From Caryophanales bacterium UBA3668 (GTDB taxonomy: Bacteria > Bacillota_I > Bacilli_A > RFN20 > CAG-826), in contig DFJP01000068.1 of NCBI GenBank assembly GCA_002373085.1, positions 1 to 5,223 on the forward strand: a DNA stretch of 5,223 nucleotides, in the 5' to 3' direction. Shown piece after piece: positions 1-5,070 of the stretch (position 1 is the stretch's first letter; every line of letters starts with the position of its first letter). Below the pieces are notes generated by a model that was not told the origin of the DNA, did not search any database, and saw only the letters and a program-made list of their open reading frames with translations. The translations under genes were made by a program, and so were the position numbers.

Positions 1-909
1 GCAGTCGCTGTGGTTAGACACTTAGGTAAAATCACAAATCTTAGACAACCTGGCACCCACTTCGACTGGTGGATGGTGAACACTTATGAATCATACGATA
101 CGAAAGTCCAACAAGACCATATTCTTACCGCCGCTTATTCCAAAGACGGCCAAACAATGGAACTCGAGGTTTTCTTACAATATCAAGTCCAATCTGAAAA
201 TATTATGAAGATTGCGACTGAATACGGTAGCTTAGATGCCCTTCAATCTCGTATCGAAACCCAAACAATTGAAAAAACCAAAGCTGTCATGTCTTCAGCC
301 GAAGCGATGACAATTATTCAAAACAGAGCCCAATTCTCTAACGACGTATCAGAAGCGGTCCGAAACGGTATCTCTGCCGACTATTATGTGAACGTACGTG
401 ATGTCGTACTTACTAATATTGACTTTACAGATGAATTCGAAAAATCGGTTGAAAACAAGGTTATTGCCGAACAAGATAAACAAGCCGCTATTACAAAAGC
501 CGAAGGTGAATTAGAAGTCGCCAAATTAGAGGCACAAAAGAAGATCGAAGCTGCTCGTGGTGATGCCGAAGCCCAAAAAATCGTGGCTCAAGCAACTGCC
601 GAAGCTGCTACTTATAAAATCATTGAATTAGCACGTACATTAGGCTACGATGTTAACGAAACTTATATCTATTCTGTGGATGGATTAGAAACGGAATTTG
701 GCACAAGACAAAACGAAACAGATACCGTTATCTATTTAAGAACCAAATACGAAATAGATTTAAGTTCTGGTGCAGGTGCAGACAACTTCAAAAAGTTAGT
801 TGAAGACTACTTACAATACCTTGAATACTTATCTGCTTGGAACGGTGAATTACCAAGCGTAGTTGCAGGAGATGACGCATTATCTATTATTGTCCCAGGA
901 GGCAATTAG
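1..909 (+). CDS. SPFH/band 7 (prohibitin-like) membrane scaffold protein, 5'-partial
   Basis: The frame is open from the first base, giving 302 residues. The N-terminus is missing: family members normally begin with a membrane anchor and roughly 30-50 more residues. The GTG at position 10 lies inside the conserved fold, so it is unlikely to be the real start. The SPFH core is visible as RHLGKI (residues 6-11), PGTHF (17-21), a KDGQTMELEV strand and a TNIDFTDEFEKSVE segment. An Ala/Glu/Lys-rich coiled coil follows (about 153-214). The C-terminus has the prohibitin-type ending: a Tyr-rich helix, WNGELP, then a hydrophobic SIIVP tail. A Tyr/Asp-rich stretch of about 45 residues separates coiled coil and tail. 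SPFH proteins form membrane ring assemblies and often modulate FtsH-type proteases; a role in host membrane remodelling or exclusion is inference. The lipoprotein gene follows after 2 nt. Family call is firm, role unknown. Confidence 0.9.
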   Translation, partial: AVAVVRHLGKITNLRQPGTHFDWWMVNTYESYDTKVQQDHILTAAYSKDGQTMELEVFLQYQVQSENIMKIATEYGSLDALQSRIETQTIEKTKAVMSSAEAMTIIQNRAQFSNDVSEAVRNGISADYYVNVRDVVLTNIDFTDEFEKSVENKVIAEQDKQAAITKAEGELEVAKLEAQKKIEAARGDAEAQKIVAQATAEAATYKIIELARTLGYDVNETYIYSVDGLETEFGTRQNETDTVIYLRTKYEIDLSSGAGADNFKKLVEDYLQYLEYLSAWNGELPSVVAGDDALSIIVPGGN

Positions 910-911
910 AT

Positions 912-1211
912 ATGAAGAAGCGTGTGCTCCTTGTTATCGCTGCGTTCATAGCCTTATGTGCATTAGCCTTAGTTTCATTGATTGGATGTGGCCTCGGAAG
1001 TAAAGGCTACACCGAATATGACGGCCTTAATACCGAATACACAAAAGTTCATATCTATGGCGTAGGCTGTGTAGAAAAAGAAAAAACCAAGCTTTTATCT
1101 GTCGGTGAAAACGGAGGCTTGCTTATAAGATATACAGACAAATACGGAGATGAGTTCATAACAACTGAATTCGCTCTCGTGAAAGGCACTTGCCCTATTT
1201 GCAAGAAATAG
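912..1211 (+). CDS. Small predicted lipoprotein, unknown function
   Basis: This 99-residue protein has a classical lipoprotein signal: MKKR basic start, a hydrophobic core (residues 5-24), and lipobox LIGC with the lipidated Cys at residue 26. After cleavage the mature part would be about 74 residues, membrane-tethered on the outer face of a Gram-positive cell. It contains Cys53 and a C-terminal CPIC pair (Cys94, Cys97) that could form a disulphide or bind metal. The mature sequence looks beta-rich (VHIYGVG, GLLIRYTD, EFITTEFALV), and I recognise no family. The AGGAGG site (897-902) lies inside the end of the SPFH gene, 9 nt from the ATG, so the two genes are co-transcribed. Small surface lipoproteins from phages of Gram-positive bacteria are known to block superinfection, which is one possible role. 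The lipoprotein call is good; the function is speculative. Confidence 0.82.
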   Translation: MKKRVLLVIAAFIALCALALVSLIGCGLGSKGYTEYDGLNTEYTKVHIYGVGCVEKEKTKLLSVGENGGLLIRYTDKYGDEFITTEFALVKGTCPICKK

Positions 1212-1233
1212 TTAAGGAGGGGTTTTATACCTT

Positions 1234-1941
1234 ATGATAAAAGATTATCAAAAACCACAAGCTTTATTAGCTTATGATGAAAAAATAGGAAAGTATTTGC
1301 TTAGATTTGCTAGCTCAGTAGTTGACTATTTGCACGTGCTTCCTTGGGCAGCTCATGAACACATTGAAGGTCTATTAATTCGTGTTCATTGGGATGGCAA
1401 AAAAATTGAATGGGCCAGTGAAGGAAACGATCCATTACCACCAGCAGTTGATGATTTGATTCATGACAAGTTTGACGACACAGAAAATGTTTTCAAGAAA
1501 ATGTTCGGTGACAAAGACACTCATTTATTTGCTACCGCTTACGGTGGAAAAATCAACAACGGTGCTTACGGTGGAAAAGAACGTTTAATTGGATTAGACG
1601 TTTTGATCGAAGACAACTTCTTAGGCAAAGCACTTATCAAACAAGTCTTTGATGCATTCGACATTAACACTGTTGATTTGTTCAAAGTCAGAGATTTACA
1701 AGAAGCCATTCAAATCGTTTCAAAAGAATCTGGAGAAAGCAAATACAACTTAAAGGGCGCAGACACACCAGTTAGTGGTTTAGTTTGCTATCCACTTGAA
1801 CGTTTATACGATGCCGCTGGAAAACGTGTTTCTACTTTAATTAGAAAAGCAGACTTAGATAATGTCTACGATCCTAATGCAGTCCAAGAAGCAGTCCAAG
1901 AACCTAAAAAAGCTAAAAAAGGTTCAAAGAAAGCAAATTAA
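1234..1941 (+). CDS. RNA-ligase-like protein, probably catalytically degenerate
   Basis: The 235-residue protein matches, from memory, the layout of phage ATP-dependent RNA ligases. Family members carry EKIDGTNIR (motif I, nucleotidyl Lys), a YGEGYGAKIQ block, a LFDV strand, EGLVARP (motif IV), then an I-K-I-K motif V. Here the order is kept: EHIEGLLIRVHWDG (42-55), FATAYGGKINNG (99-110), GLDVLIEDNFL (120-130), SGLVCYP (181-187) and TLIRKADL (201-208). His43 replaces the nucleotidyl Lys, the Glu of the YGEGYG block is absent, Ser181 replaces the motif IV Glu, and the first motif V Lys is lost. The scaffold looks intact but the active site does not, suggesting a pseudoenzyme, perhaps an RNA-binding one. 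The Lys-rich tail (223-235) could contact nucleic acid. The SD (1214-1222) sits rather far from the ATG. Family call is moderate and inactivity is inferred from motifs. Confidence 0.65.
   Translation: MIKDYQKPQALLAYDEKIGKYLLRFASSVVDYLHVLPWAAHEHIEGLLIRVHWDGKKIEWASEGNDPLPPAVDDLIHDKFDDTENVFKKMFGDKDTHLFATAYGGKINNGAYGGKERLIGLDVLIEDNFLGKALIKQVFDAFDINTVDLFKVRDLQEAIQIVSKESGESKYNLKGADTPVSGLVCYPLERLYDAAGKRVSTLIRKADLDNVYDPNAVQEAVQEPKKAKKGSKKAN
1879..1902 (+). repeat. 12-bp perfect tandem duplication inside the RNA-ligase-like gene
   Basis: GCAGTCCAAGAA occurs twice head to tail (1879-1890 and 1891-1902). It encodes AVQE-AVQE at the start of the Lys-rich tail. This in-frame duplication probably arose by slippage and lengthens a linker outside the conserved fold. 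Confidence 0.9.
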
Positions 1942-1961
1942 ACAAATTAAACAAAATTAAA
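1935..1961 (+). repeat. 9-bp AT-rich tandem repeat across the stop codon
   Basis: AAATTAAAC occurs at 1935-1943 and 1944-1952, followed by an imperfect third copy (AAAATTAAA). The unit includes the stop codon of the RNA-ligase-like gene and repeats a second in-frame TAA at 1948-1950. The A/T-rich block ends just before the -35 box and could act as an UP-type element for that promoter. Confidence 0.7.
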
Positions 1962-1969
1962 AAAACTAC

Positions 1970-1998
1970 TTGACACTTGATAAAATGTTTGTTAAATT
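1970..1998 (+). promoter_or_regulatory. Sigma-A-type promoter for the deformylase operon
   Basis: A perfect TTGACA -35 box (1970-1975) is followed by a 17-nt spacer and TAAATT (1993-1998, 4 of 6 consensus). TG at 1990-1991 supplies an extended -10 in the correct TGn position. The A-rich run just upstream (1951-1969) could act as an UP element. Transcription would begin near 2004-2005, about 45 nt before the deformylase ATG. It lies in the largest intergenic gap of the window, between two gene blocks, where a promoter is expected. Confidence 0.75.
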
Positions 1999-2031
1999 GT
2001 AAGAGCAAACAGAAAATCAAGTGTTTTTATT
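1973..2031 (+). terminator. Inverted repeat with T run: possible weak terminator or operator
   Basis: ACACTTGAT (1973-1981) and ATCAAGTGT (2016-2024) are perfect 9-bp inverted arms separated by 34 nt, with one more possible G-U pair. A T run (2024-2028, then ATT) follows directly. RNA reading through from the left block could form a hairpin followed by U residues, as in an intrinsic terminator. The stem is AT-rich and the loop long, so it would be weak. Because the left arm overlaps the -35 box, the dyad could instead be a repressor operator with two half-sites flanking the promoter. Either use is inference. Confidence 0.4.
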
Positions 2032-2033
2032 AC

Positions 2034-2041
2034 AAAGGAGG
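2034..2041 (+). promoter_or_regulatory. Strong Shine-Dalgarno of the deformylase gene
   Basis: AAAGGAGG lies 8 nt before the ATG at 2050. It is a near-perfect match to the 3' end of 16S rRNA at ideal spacing, and it fixes the start codon of the deformylase. Confidence 0.85.
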
Positions 2042-2049
2042 CTTAATTA

Positions 2050-2532
2050 ATGAAACACGAATTAGTAATTTACCCTAATCCAATCTTAAAAAAAGAATGT
2101 GAAAAGGTTAACTTTCCTCTATCAAAAGAAGACAGAGAGCTTTTAGACGAAATGTATGATTTCGTTAAGGATCCTGAGAATGAAGCAGTCGGTTTGGCCG
2201 CTCCACAATTCGGCGTATCCAAATGTATGTTTGTCATTAGACATAAGGACACAGATGGAAAAGTTGATTTCCAAGTTAAAATGGTTAATCCAACAGTTCT
2301 TCCAGACGCTGGCGCTAGAAAAACTTATTGCGTTAAAGGTGGCGAAGGCTGTTTAAGTGAACCTGGTAAACACGTTGTTGTGAACAGATACAACAAAATT
2401 ATGTTAATGGGCTATGATGCGATCACAAATAGGTTCGTTAAATATAAGCTAACTGGCTTTTTAGCCGCAGCAGTACAACACGAGCAAGACCATTTACGTG
2501 GCAAGTTGCTTGTCGATTATGAGGCTAAGTAG
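2050..2532 (+). CDS. def: Peptide deformylase, type-2-like
   Basis: This metalloenzyme removes the N-formyl group from nascent proteins at the ribosome. All three family motifs are intact in the 160 residues: motif I GLAAPQFG (48-55), motif II EGCLS (99-103) and motif III QHEQDHL (143-149). Metal ligands are Cys101, His144 and His148, the catalytic acid is Glu145, and Gln53 completes the site. The N-terminus (IYPNPILKKEC) is typical. The insert between motifs I and II (HKDTDGKV and following residues) resembles the type 2 deformylases of Gram-positive bacteria. The region after EGCLS is shortened and the long C-terminal extension is absent, as in several phage deformylases. It is the first gene behind the predicted promoter and has a very strong SD. 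Being phage-borne is inferred from context. Likely active, and possibly serves to process phage proteins during high-level synthesis. Confidence 0.96.
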   Translation: MKHELVIYPNPILKKECEKVNFPLSKEDRELLDEMYDFVKDPENEAVGLAAPQFGVSKCMFVIRHKDTDGKVDFQVKMVNPTVLPDAGARKTYCVKGGEGCLSEPGKHVVVNRYNKIMLMGYDAITNRFVKYKLTGFLAAAVQHEQDHLRGKLLVDYEAK

Positions 2533-2544
2533 GAGGAACCGAAT

Positions 2545-2901
2545 ATGTTAAAACACGTATTCGTAATCTATGGCGAACCAAAAGTCGGAAAAAGCATTTT
2601 AGCCAATTTAATGACTAATTCGTTCTCTAATAAGTTCAAAGTGCAAGTCGTTGAAGATTATCAACAATCATTCTCGTCTATGTATACGGAACTAATCCAA
2701 AAAGCCGAAATGTCTAAACAATTAAAATATGTCGATACTGTCGATTATGACGATTATTTCATTGTCATAACTCATTCACAAGAACGTGCATTAAAATTAG
2801 CCAAAAAGTTTAAAAAAGACTTTTTAGAAGAATTAAGACGTTATCATGGCAGAAGAGTTAACTTCTTAGTCAGTATCTGTGGTATGGAGGCAGTGTTATG
2901 A
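2545..2901 (+). CDS. Small P-loop NTPase-like protein
   Basis: The 118-residue protein begins with a hydrophobic strand (HVFVIY, 4-9) running directly into a Walker A loop GEPKVGKS (10-17), the nucleotide phosphate-binding signature. A second strand (KVQVVEDY) and a later buried strand ending FIVITHS (about 92-98 by layout) could supply the Walker B or sensor position, but no clear hydrophobic-Asp pair is visible. A basic helix (KLAKKFKKDFLEELRRYHGRR) follows. At 118 residues it is shorter than most P-loop kinases or ATPases, so it is minimal or degenerate. AGGAGG (2531-2536) overlaps the deformylase stop codon, placing it in the same operon, and its own end overlaps the next gene by 4 nt. 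Nucleotide binding is likely; substrate and partner are unknown. Confidence 0.78.
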   Translation: MLKHVFVIYGEPKVGKSILANLMTNSFSNKFKVQVVEDYQQSFSSMYTELIQKAEMSKQLKYVDTVDYDDYFIVITHSQERALKLAKKFKKDFLEELRRYHGRRVNFLVSICGMEAVL

Positions 2902-3146
2902 GCGACGCATTAAGAAATATGAAAAGAAGAATGGCTCTAACAATGGCTAGTATAATGCCTTGGATGCCATACGGCCCTTTCTATGGTGGAGAACGTAGTT
3001 GTGGCTCACCAACAAAATGCAAGAATGTTGATGAGATTGCTGGCTATCATCACGATGGCATTTACTCTCAACCGAAGAAGTTAAGAAAAGGCGCTGGTCA
3101 TAAAAAATTAACCAGAGCCCAAAGAAGAAGACTAGGAAGGAAATAA
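2898..3146 (+). CDS. Small basic protein with possible phospholipase-A2-like His-Asp motif
   Basis: This 82-residue protein is translationally coupled to the P-loop gene by an ATGA overlap, with GGAGG (2886-2890) 7 nt upstream. The middle reads YGPF (25-28), CGSPTKC (35-41), then NVDEIAGYHHDGIY (43-56). This resembles the secreted and viral phospholipase A2 core: a glycine-rich Ca2+ loop with GP, then acid-x-A-x-x-x-H-D-x-x-Y, with His52-Asp53 as candidate dyad and Tyr56 at the expected distance. The second catalytic Asp helix normally found downstream is missing, and the tail (60-82) is instead a Lys/Arg-rich segment. It could be a minimal or inactive PLA2-like domain, a small Cys/His metal-binding protein, or a nucleic-acid-binding protein. 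The gene is well supported; the family is tentative. Confidence 0.75.
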   Translation: MSDALRNMKRRMALTMASIMPWMPYGPFYGGERSCGSPTKCKNVDEIAGYHHDGIYSQPKKLRKGAGHKKLTRAQRRRLGRK

Positions 3147-3147
3147 T

Positions 3148-3627
3148 ATGCAAAAATACATTAGAACTGAACAAGGCGTTTTTGACATTGAAAAAGAAGT
3201 CAAAAAAGTGTTAGATTCCGTCATTGAAGAAGTTAATTTTTCTTACCAATTTAATTTGGAATGTGCTCGTAATGAAAGTGAATATCACGACTTAAAAGAA
3301 AAATTAAAGGAAGAAATTGACGGCATTAAAGTTAAAGTTGATTTTAACGAATACTTCTATGTCTATGTGGAAGCTAGTTTCACTGATAGAGATAACGACT
3401 TTGGCAAAATCATTAAAAGTTCAGATTTCATTGAAGAACTGTGTGATGAGTTTGTGTTATTAGACAAAGAATTAAATCACCGACACATTGTTACAAGTCC
3501 AAAAGGTTTTATGCCTAGTAAAGATTATGAACTCTATGGTGCTATTTGGATAGATGGTGATCACGACGAACCTATCTTAAAATCTGTTGCAAGAATAAAC
3601 GAGAAAGGAGAATTAGAACTCTTATGA
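3148..3627 (+). CDS. KYIRT-family small phage protein, unknown function
   Basis: The 159-residue acidic protein has three visible parts: an N-terminal KYIRTEQGVF tag (3-12), a Glu/Lys-rich helical and strand region (about 13-85), and a C-terminal module with KIIKSSDFIEELCDEFVLLD (87-106) and YGAIWIDG ending NEKGELELL (130-159). The same ends, KYIRT and an IIK..D.IEEL block, recur in the partial gene at the right edge of this window, so the two are paralogues. From memory, such proteins are common in phages and mobile elements of gut Bacillota and have no assigned function. The start has an AAGG site 7 nt upstream and follows the preceding stop by 1 nt. Its end overlaps the next start by 4 nt. 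The middle is longer than expected for the family and may be an inserted domain. Confidence 0.82.
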   Translation: MQKYIRTEQGVFDIEKEVKKVLDSVIEEVNFSYQFNLECARNESEYHDLKEKLKEEIDGIKVKVDFNEYFYVYVEASFTDRDNDFGKIIKSSDFIEELCDEFVLLDKELNHRHIVTSPKGFMPSKDYELYGAIWIDGDHDEPILKSVARINEKGELELL

Positions 3628-4028
3628 AATTTAAAGAATGGTTATTAGAACATTGGGACGAACTTAGAAAAGATACAAAATGCTTTTCTGATGATGAACA
3701 TAAAGTATTAGACTTAGAAGAAAAATCTTGGTGGATCAACTATTCACACGAGAAACCATTGGATAGTTGGGACAGATTATTTGCCTTATACTTAATTGAC
3801 ATTCACCCAGAGTGCATTGATAAAACTTGGGATGAAGTGAAAGATATTGAAGATATTAAAGACTTTGATAATGGTGGTTATGAAGGCAATAAGGCTTATA
3901 ACAACTACGAACGTGAATGGCTTAGTAGTGAAGAAGCTTGGAGAGAAATGACCAAGGTTGCTAAGAAAGGTAGAGAAGCTGTCTTAGTCGATTCTTATGA
4001 CGAAGACGGTTGGTTTGGTGCTAGCTAA
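3624..4028 (+). CDS. Acidic, tryptophan-rich protein of unknown function
   Basis: This 134-residue protein is not recognised. It is strikingly acidic (35 Asp/Glu against 19 Lys/Arg) and contains nine Trp, including the Trp36-Trp37 pair. It is predicted soluble, with no signal peptide or membrane segment. Helical stretches FKEWLLEHWDEL (3-14) and EREWLSSEEAWREMTKVAKK (96-115) place Trp on amphipathic faces. The start forms an ATGA overlap with the upstream gene, whose end carries an AAAGGAG site (3604-3610), somewhat far at 13 nt, which suits translational coupling. Small acidic phage proteins include DNA mimics that bind host DNA-binding or defence proteins; only composition suggests that here. 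The reading frame stays open past the TAA, across an 18-codon gap, into the next small ORF. Confidence 0.78.
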   Translation: MKFKEWLLEHWDELRKDTKCFSDDEHKVLDLEEKSWWINYSHEKPLDSWDRLFALYLIDIHPECIDKTWDEVKDIEDIKDFDNGGYEGNKAYNNYEREWLSSEEAWREMTKVAKKGREAVLVDSYDEDGWFGAS

Positions 4029-4070
4029 TATAAAGGCAGACAACAAGCCGTAAAGAAGATACTTGAGCAA

Positions 4071-4076
4071 GGAGGA
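4071..4076 (+). promoter_or_regulatory. Shine-Dalgarno supporting the 48-residue ORF
   Basis: GGAGGA lies 6 nt before the ATG at 4083. It is the main evidence that the short ORF is a separate translated gene rather than a remnant of the upstream frame. Confidence 0.7.
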
Positions 4077-4082
4077 AGTAAA

Positions 4083-4229
4083 ATGAATAAATTAGAATGG
4101 TTAAACGAAAAAGAAATTGCAAATCTTACTGATTGGGAAGTAATCCAAATTATAAGAGAAAGAGCAAGACCAAGCGGTATGTTTGAAAACGTAACCGAAT
4201 TTCTTTGTCTTTTAAAGAGGGTTAAATAG
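4083..4229 (+). CDS. 48-residue small protein, unknown function
   Basis: This short ORF fills the gap between two larger genes and ends at TAG 4227-4229, 2 nt before the next ATG. It has a strong GGAGG site. The product begins MNKLEWLNEKEIANLTDWEV, and the rest (IQIIRERARPSG, then FLCLLKRVK) can form two or three short amphipathic helices. Its opening K-x-E-W-L-x-E recalls the start of the acidic Trp-rich protein just upstream (MKFKEWLLE), which could be a duplication or chance. No family is recognised. The tight spacing, SD and AT-rich coding character support it as a gene. Confidence 0.68.
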   Translation: MNKLEWLNEKEIANLTDWEVIQIIRERARPSGMFENVTEFLCLLKRVK

Positions 4230-4231
4230 TT

Positions 4232-4564
4232 ATGAGCAGGAAAGAGTTTGAAGAATACGAAAAGCAAATTACCGATTTAATTGATAACCCGGTTCAGCAT
4301 GATTATAGAAAACACGCTTTTGAGGAATTGGAAGAAATGGAAAAGAAAGCCAAAAAGTCTTTCCCAAACATTGCGTTTATCATTAACGAATACCCAGACT
4401 TTAATAGTGTGTGTTTGAAAGTTACACAACCAAATCATTTTGTTTTTCAAATTTTTATCAATCCTCATGATTACAAAGATTTGCCACCTAAAAAGAAGAA
4501 AAAAACAATCGAAAACCTTGTAAAAATGATGATGTCTTTTGGTGGCAATAAAGGAGAAAGATAA
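4232..4564 (+). CDS. 110-residue hypothetical protein
   Basis: The protein is not recognised. Residues 1-43 are highly charged and helical (EFEEYEKQITDLID, then EELEEMEKKAKKSF). Residues 45-77 look like a small beta sheet (NIAFIINEYPDF, VCLKVTQ, HFVFQIFINPHDY). The C-terminus carries a PPKKKKKT basic patch (85-92) and a Met-rich helix. This helix-sheet-helix layout suits a small nucleic-acid-binding or adaptor protein, but nothing specific can be claimed. AGAGGG (4216-4221) lies 10 nt before the ATG, inside the previous ORF, so the genes are co-translated. Confidence 0.75.
   Translation: MSRKEFEEYEKQITDLIDNPVQHDYRKHAFEELEEMEKKAKKSFPNIAFIINEYPDFNSVCLKVTQPNHFVFQIFINPHDYKDLPPKKKKKTIENLVKMMMSFGGNKGER
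4551..4556 (+). promoter_or_regulatory. Shine-Dalgarno for the GTG-start small ORF
   Basis: AAGGAG sits inside the last codons of the 110-residue gene, 11 nt before the GTG at 4568. No ATG-start frame in this gap is served by it, so it supports GTG as the start. Confidence 0.55.
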
Positions 4565-4567
4565 CTT

Positions 4568-4726
4568 GTGGATACGTTACATACGTTACAATTGATAGAA
4601 AAATACATTGATGAAGCGATTGCACCAATACATAGAAGTTTTAGAATATGTGCGAAAAGACAAGTAGAGTTATACTTCTGTAAATGTGTAAAACCTAAAA
4701 GAAAGTTAAGGAGAAAGTTAAGATGA
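4568..4726 (+). CDS. 52-residue basic protein with GTG start
   Basis: The 158-nt gap after the 110-residue gene is fully open in one frame from a GTG at 4568 to a TGA at 4724-4726, which forms an ATGA overlap with the next gene. The product starts (fMet)DTLHTLQLIEKYIDEAIAP, a good amphipathic helix. A Cys-containing middle follows (Cys27, then FCKC with Cys38 and Cys40), and the end is a very basic tail (KPKRKLRRKLR, 42-52). AAGGAG 11 nt upstream, the 3-nt gap behind the preceding stop and the coupling overlap in front support a real gene that an ATG-only search would miss. Function is unknown; the basic tail and Cys suggest nucleic-acid or metal binding. Confidence 0.66.
   Translation: MDTLHTLQLIEKYIDEAIAPIHRSFRICAKRQVELYFCKCVKPKRKLRRKLR
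4701..4722 (+). repeat. 10-bp direct repeat flanking a ribosome binding site
   Basis: GAAAGTTAAG occurs at 4701-4710 and 4713-4722, creating the repeated RKLRRKLR end of the 52-residue protein. The AAGGAGA site of the next gene (4708-4714) spans the join, 8 nt from its ATG. Probably slippage kept by the need for both basic codons and an SD. Confidence 0.75.
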
Positions 4727-5070
4727 GCAAAGAATTAGAATACTTTCAAGAAATTATTCAGTTGGATGAAGAAGCACTGAAAATTGCTAATAAAGAAAAA
4801 AGTAAAAGGCGAGATGTTATGCTTCATAGACATTGGCTTAAACAAAGAAAAAATGCCATTGAACAAGCTCTCAAAGACAAAGAAGATCAAGACAGAGCGT
4901 TAAAGCTTATCATTGAAAAAGGTGTTGATATGGAACTTCTCAAGAAATGTGGTAATGCCGTTTCCTATAATTCCAATGTGTATGCACCTCAAACTTTAAA
5001 AATAGACGATTTCGTTTTCTTAAAAGAATTCGTATCCAAATATAGAGGAAAAGAGCATGAAATACATTAG
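4723..5070 (+). CDS. Coiled-coil phage protein with a common C-terminal small module
   Basis: The 115-residue protein has a charged helical N-terminus (1-55, likely coiled coil: YFQEIIQLDEEALKIANKEK, then KQRKNAIEQALKDK). A C-terminal module reads ALKLIIEKGVDMELL (59-73), a YN pair (82-83), and LKIDDFVFLKEFV (92-104). From memory, this type of ending (LEII-K--VD ... YN ... LT-EEF-LLKE) recurs on many small proteins of gut Bacillota phages and mobile elements; its function is unknown. The start is set by AAGGAGA (4708-4714) and overlaps the previous stop by 4 nt. The 3' end overlaps the next gene by 14 nt. No enzymatic motif is visible; a structural or protein-binding adaptor is possible. Confidence 0.8.
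   Translation: MSKELEYFQEIIQLDEEALKIANKEKSKRRDVMLHRHWLKQRKNAIEQALKDKEDQDRALKLIIEKGVDMELLKKCGNAVSYNSNVYAPQTLKIDDFVFLKEFVSKYRGKEHEIH

Noticed and set aside
10..12. GTG at position 10 as the start of the SPFH gene
   Set aside because: It lies within the conserved SPFH fold, no membrane anchor would remain, and the frame is open to the window edge.
2070..2252. 60-codon frame on the minus strand inside the deformylase gene
   Set aside because: It is antisense to conserved deformylase motifs and shows no family resemblance.
2156..2356. 66-codon + strand frame inside the deformylase gene
   Set aside because: It overlaps the region encoding GLAAPQFG and EGCLS in another frame and has no ribosome binding site.
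2947..3174. 75-codon minus-strand frame rich in Phe and Leu
   Set aside because: It is the complement of a Lys/Arg-rich coding region, which yields Phe/Leu runs that mimic membrane segments.
4025..4468. Two minus-strand frames (4025-4267 and 4277-4468)
   Set aside because: They are antisense to well-supported, SD-bearing + strand genes and look like shadows of AT-rich coding sequence.
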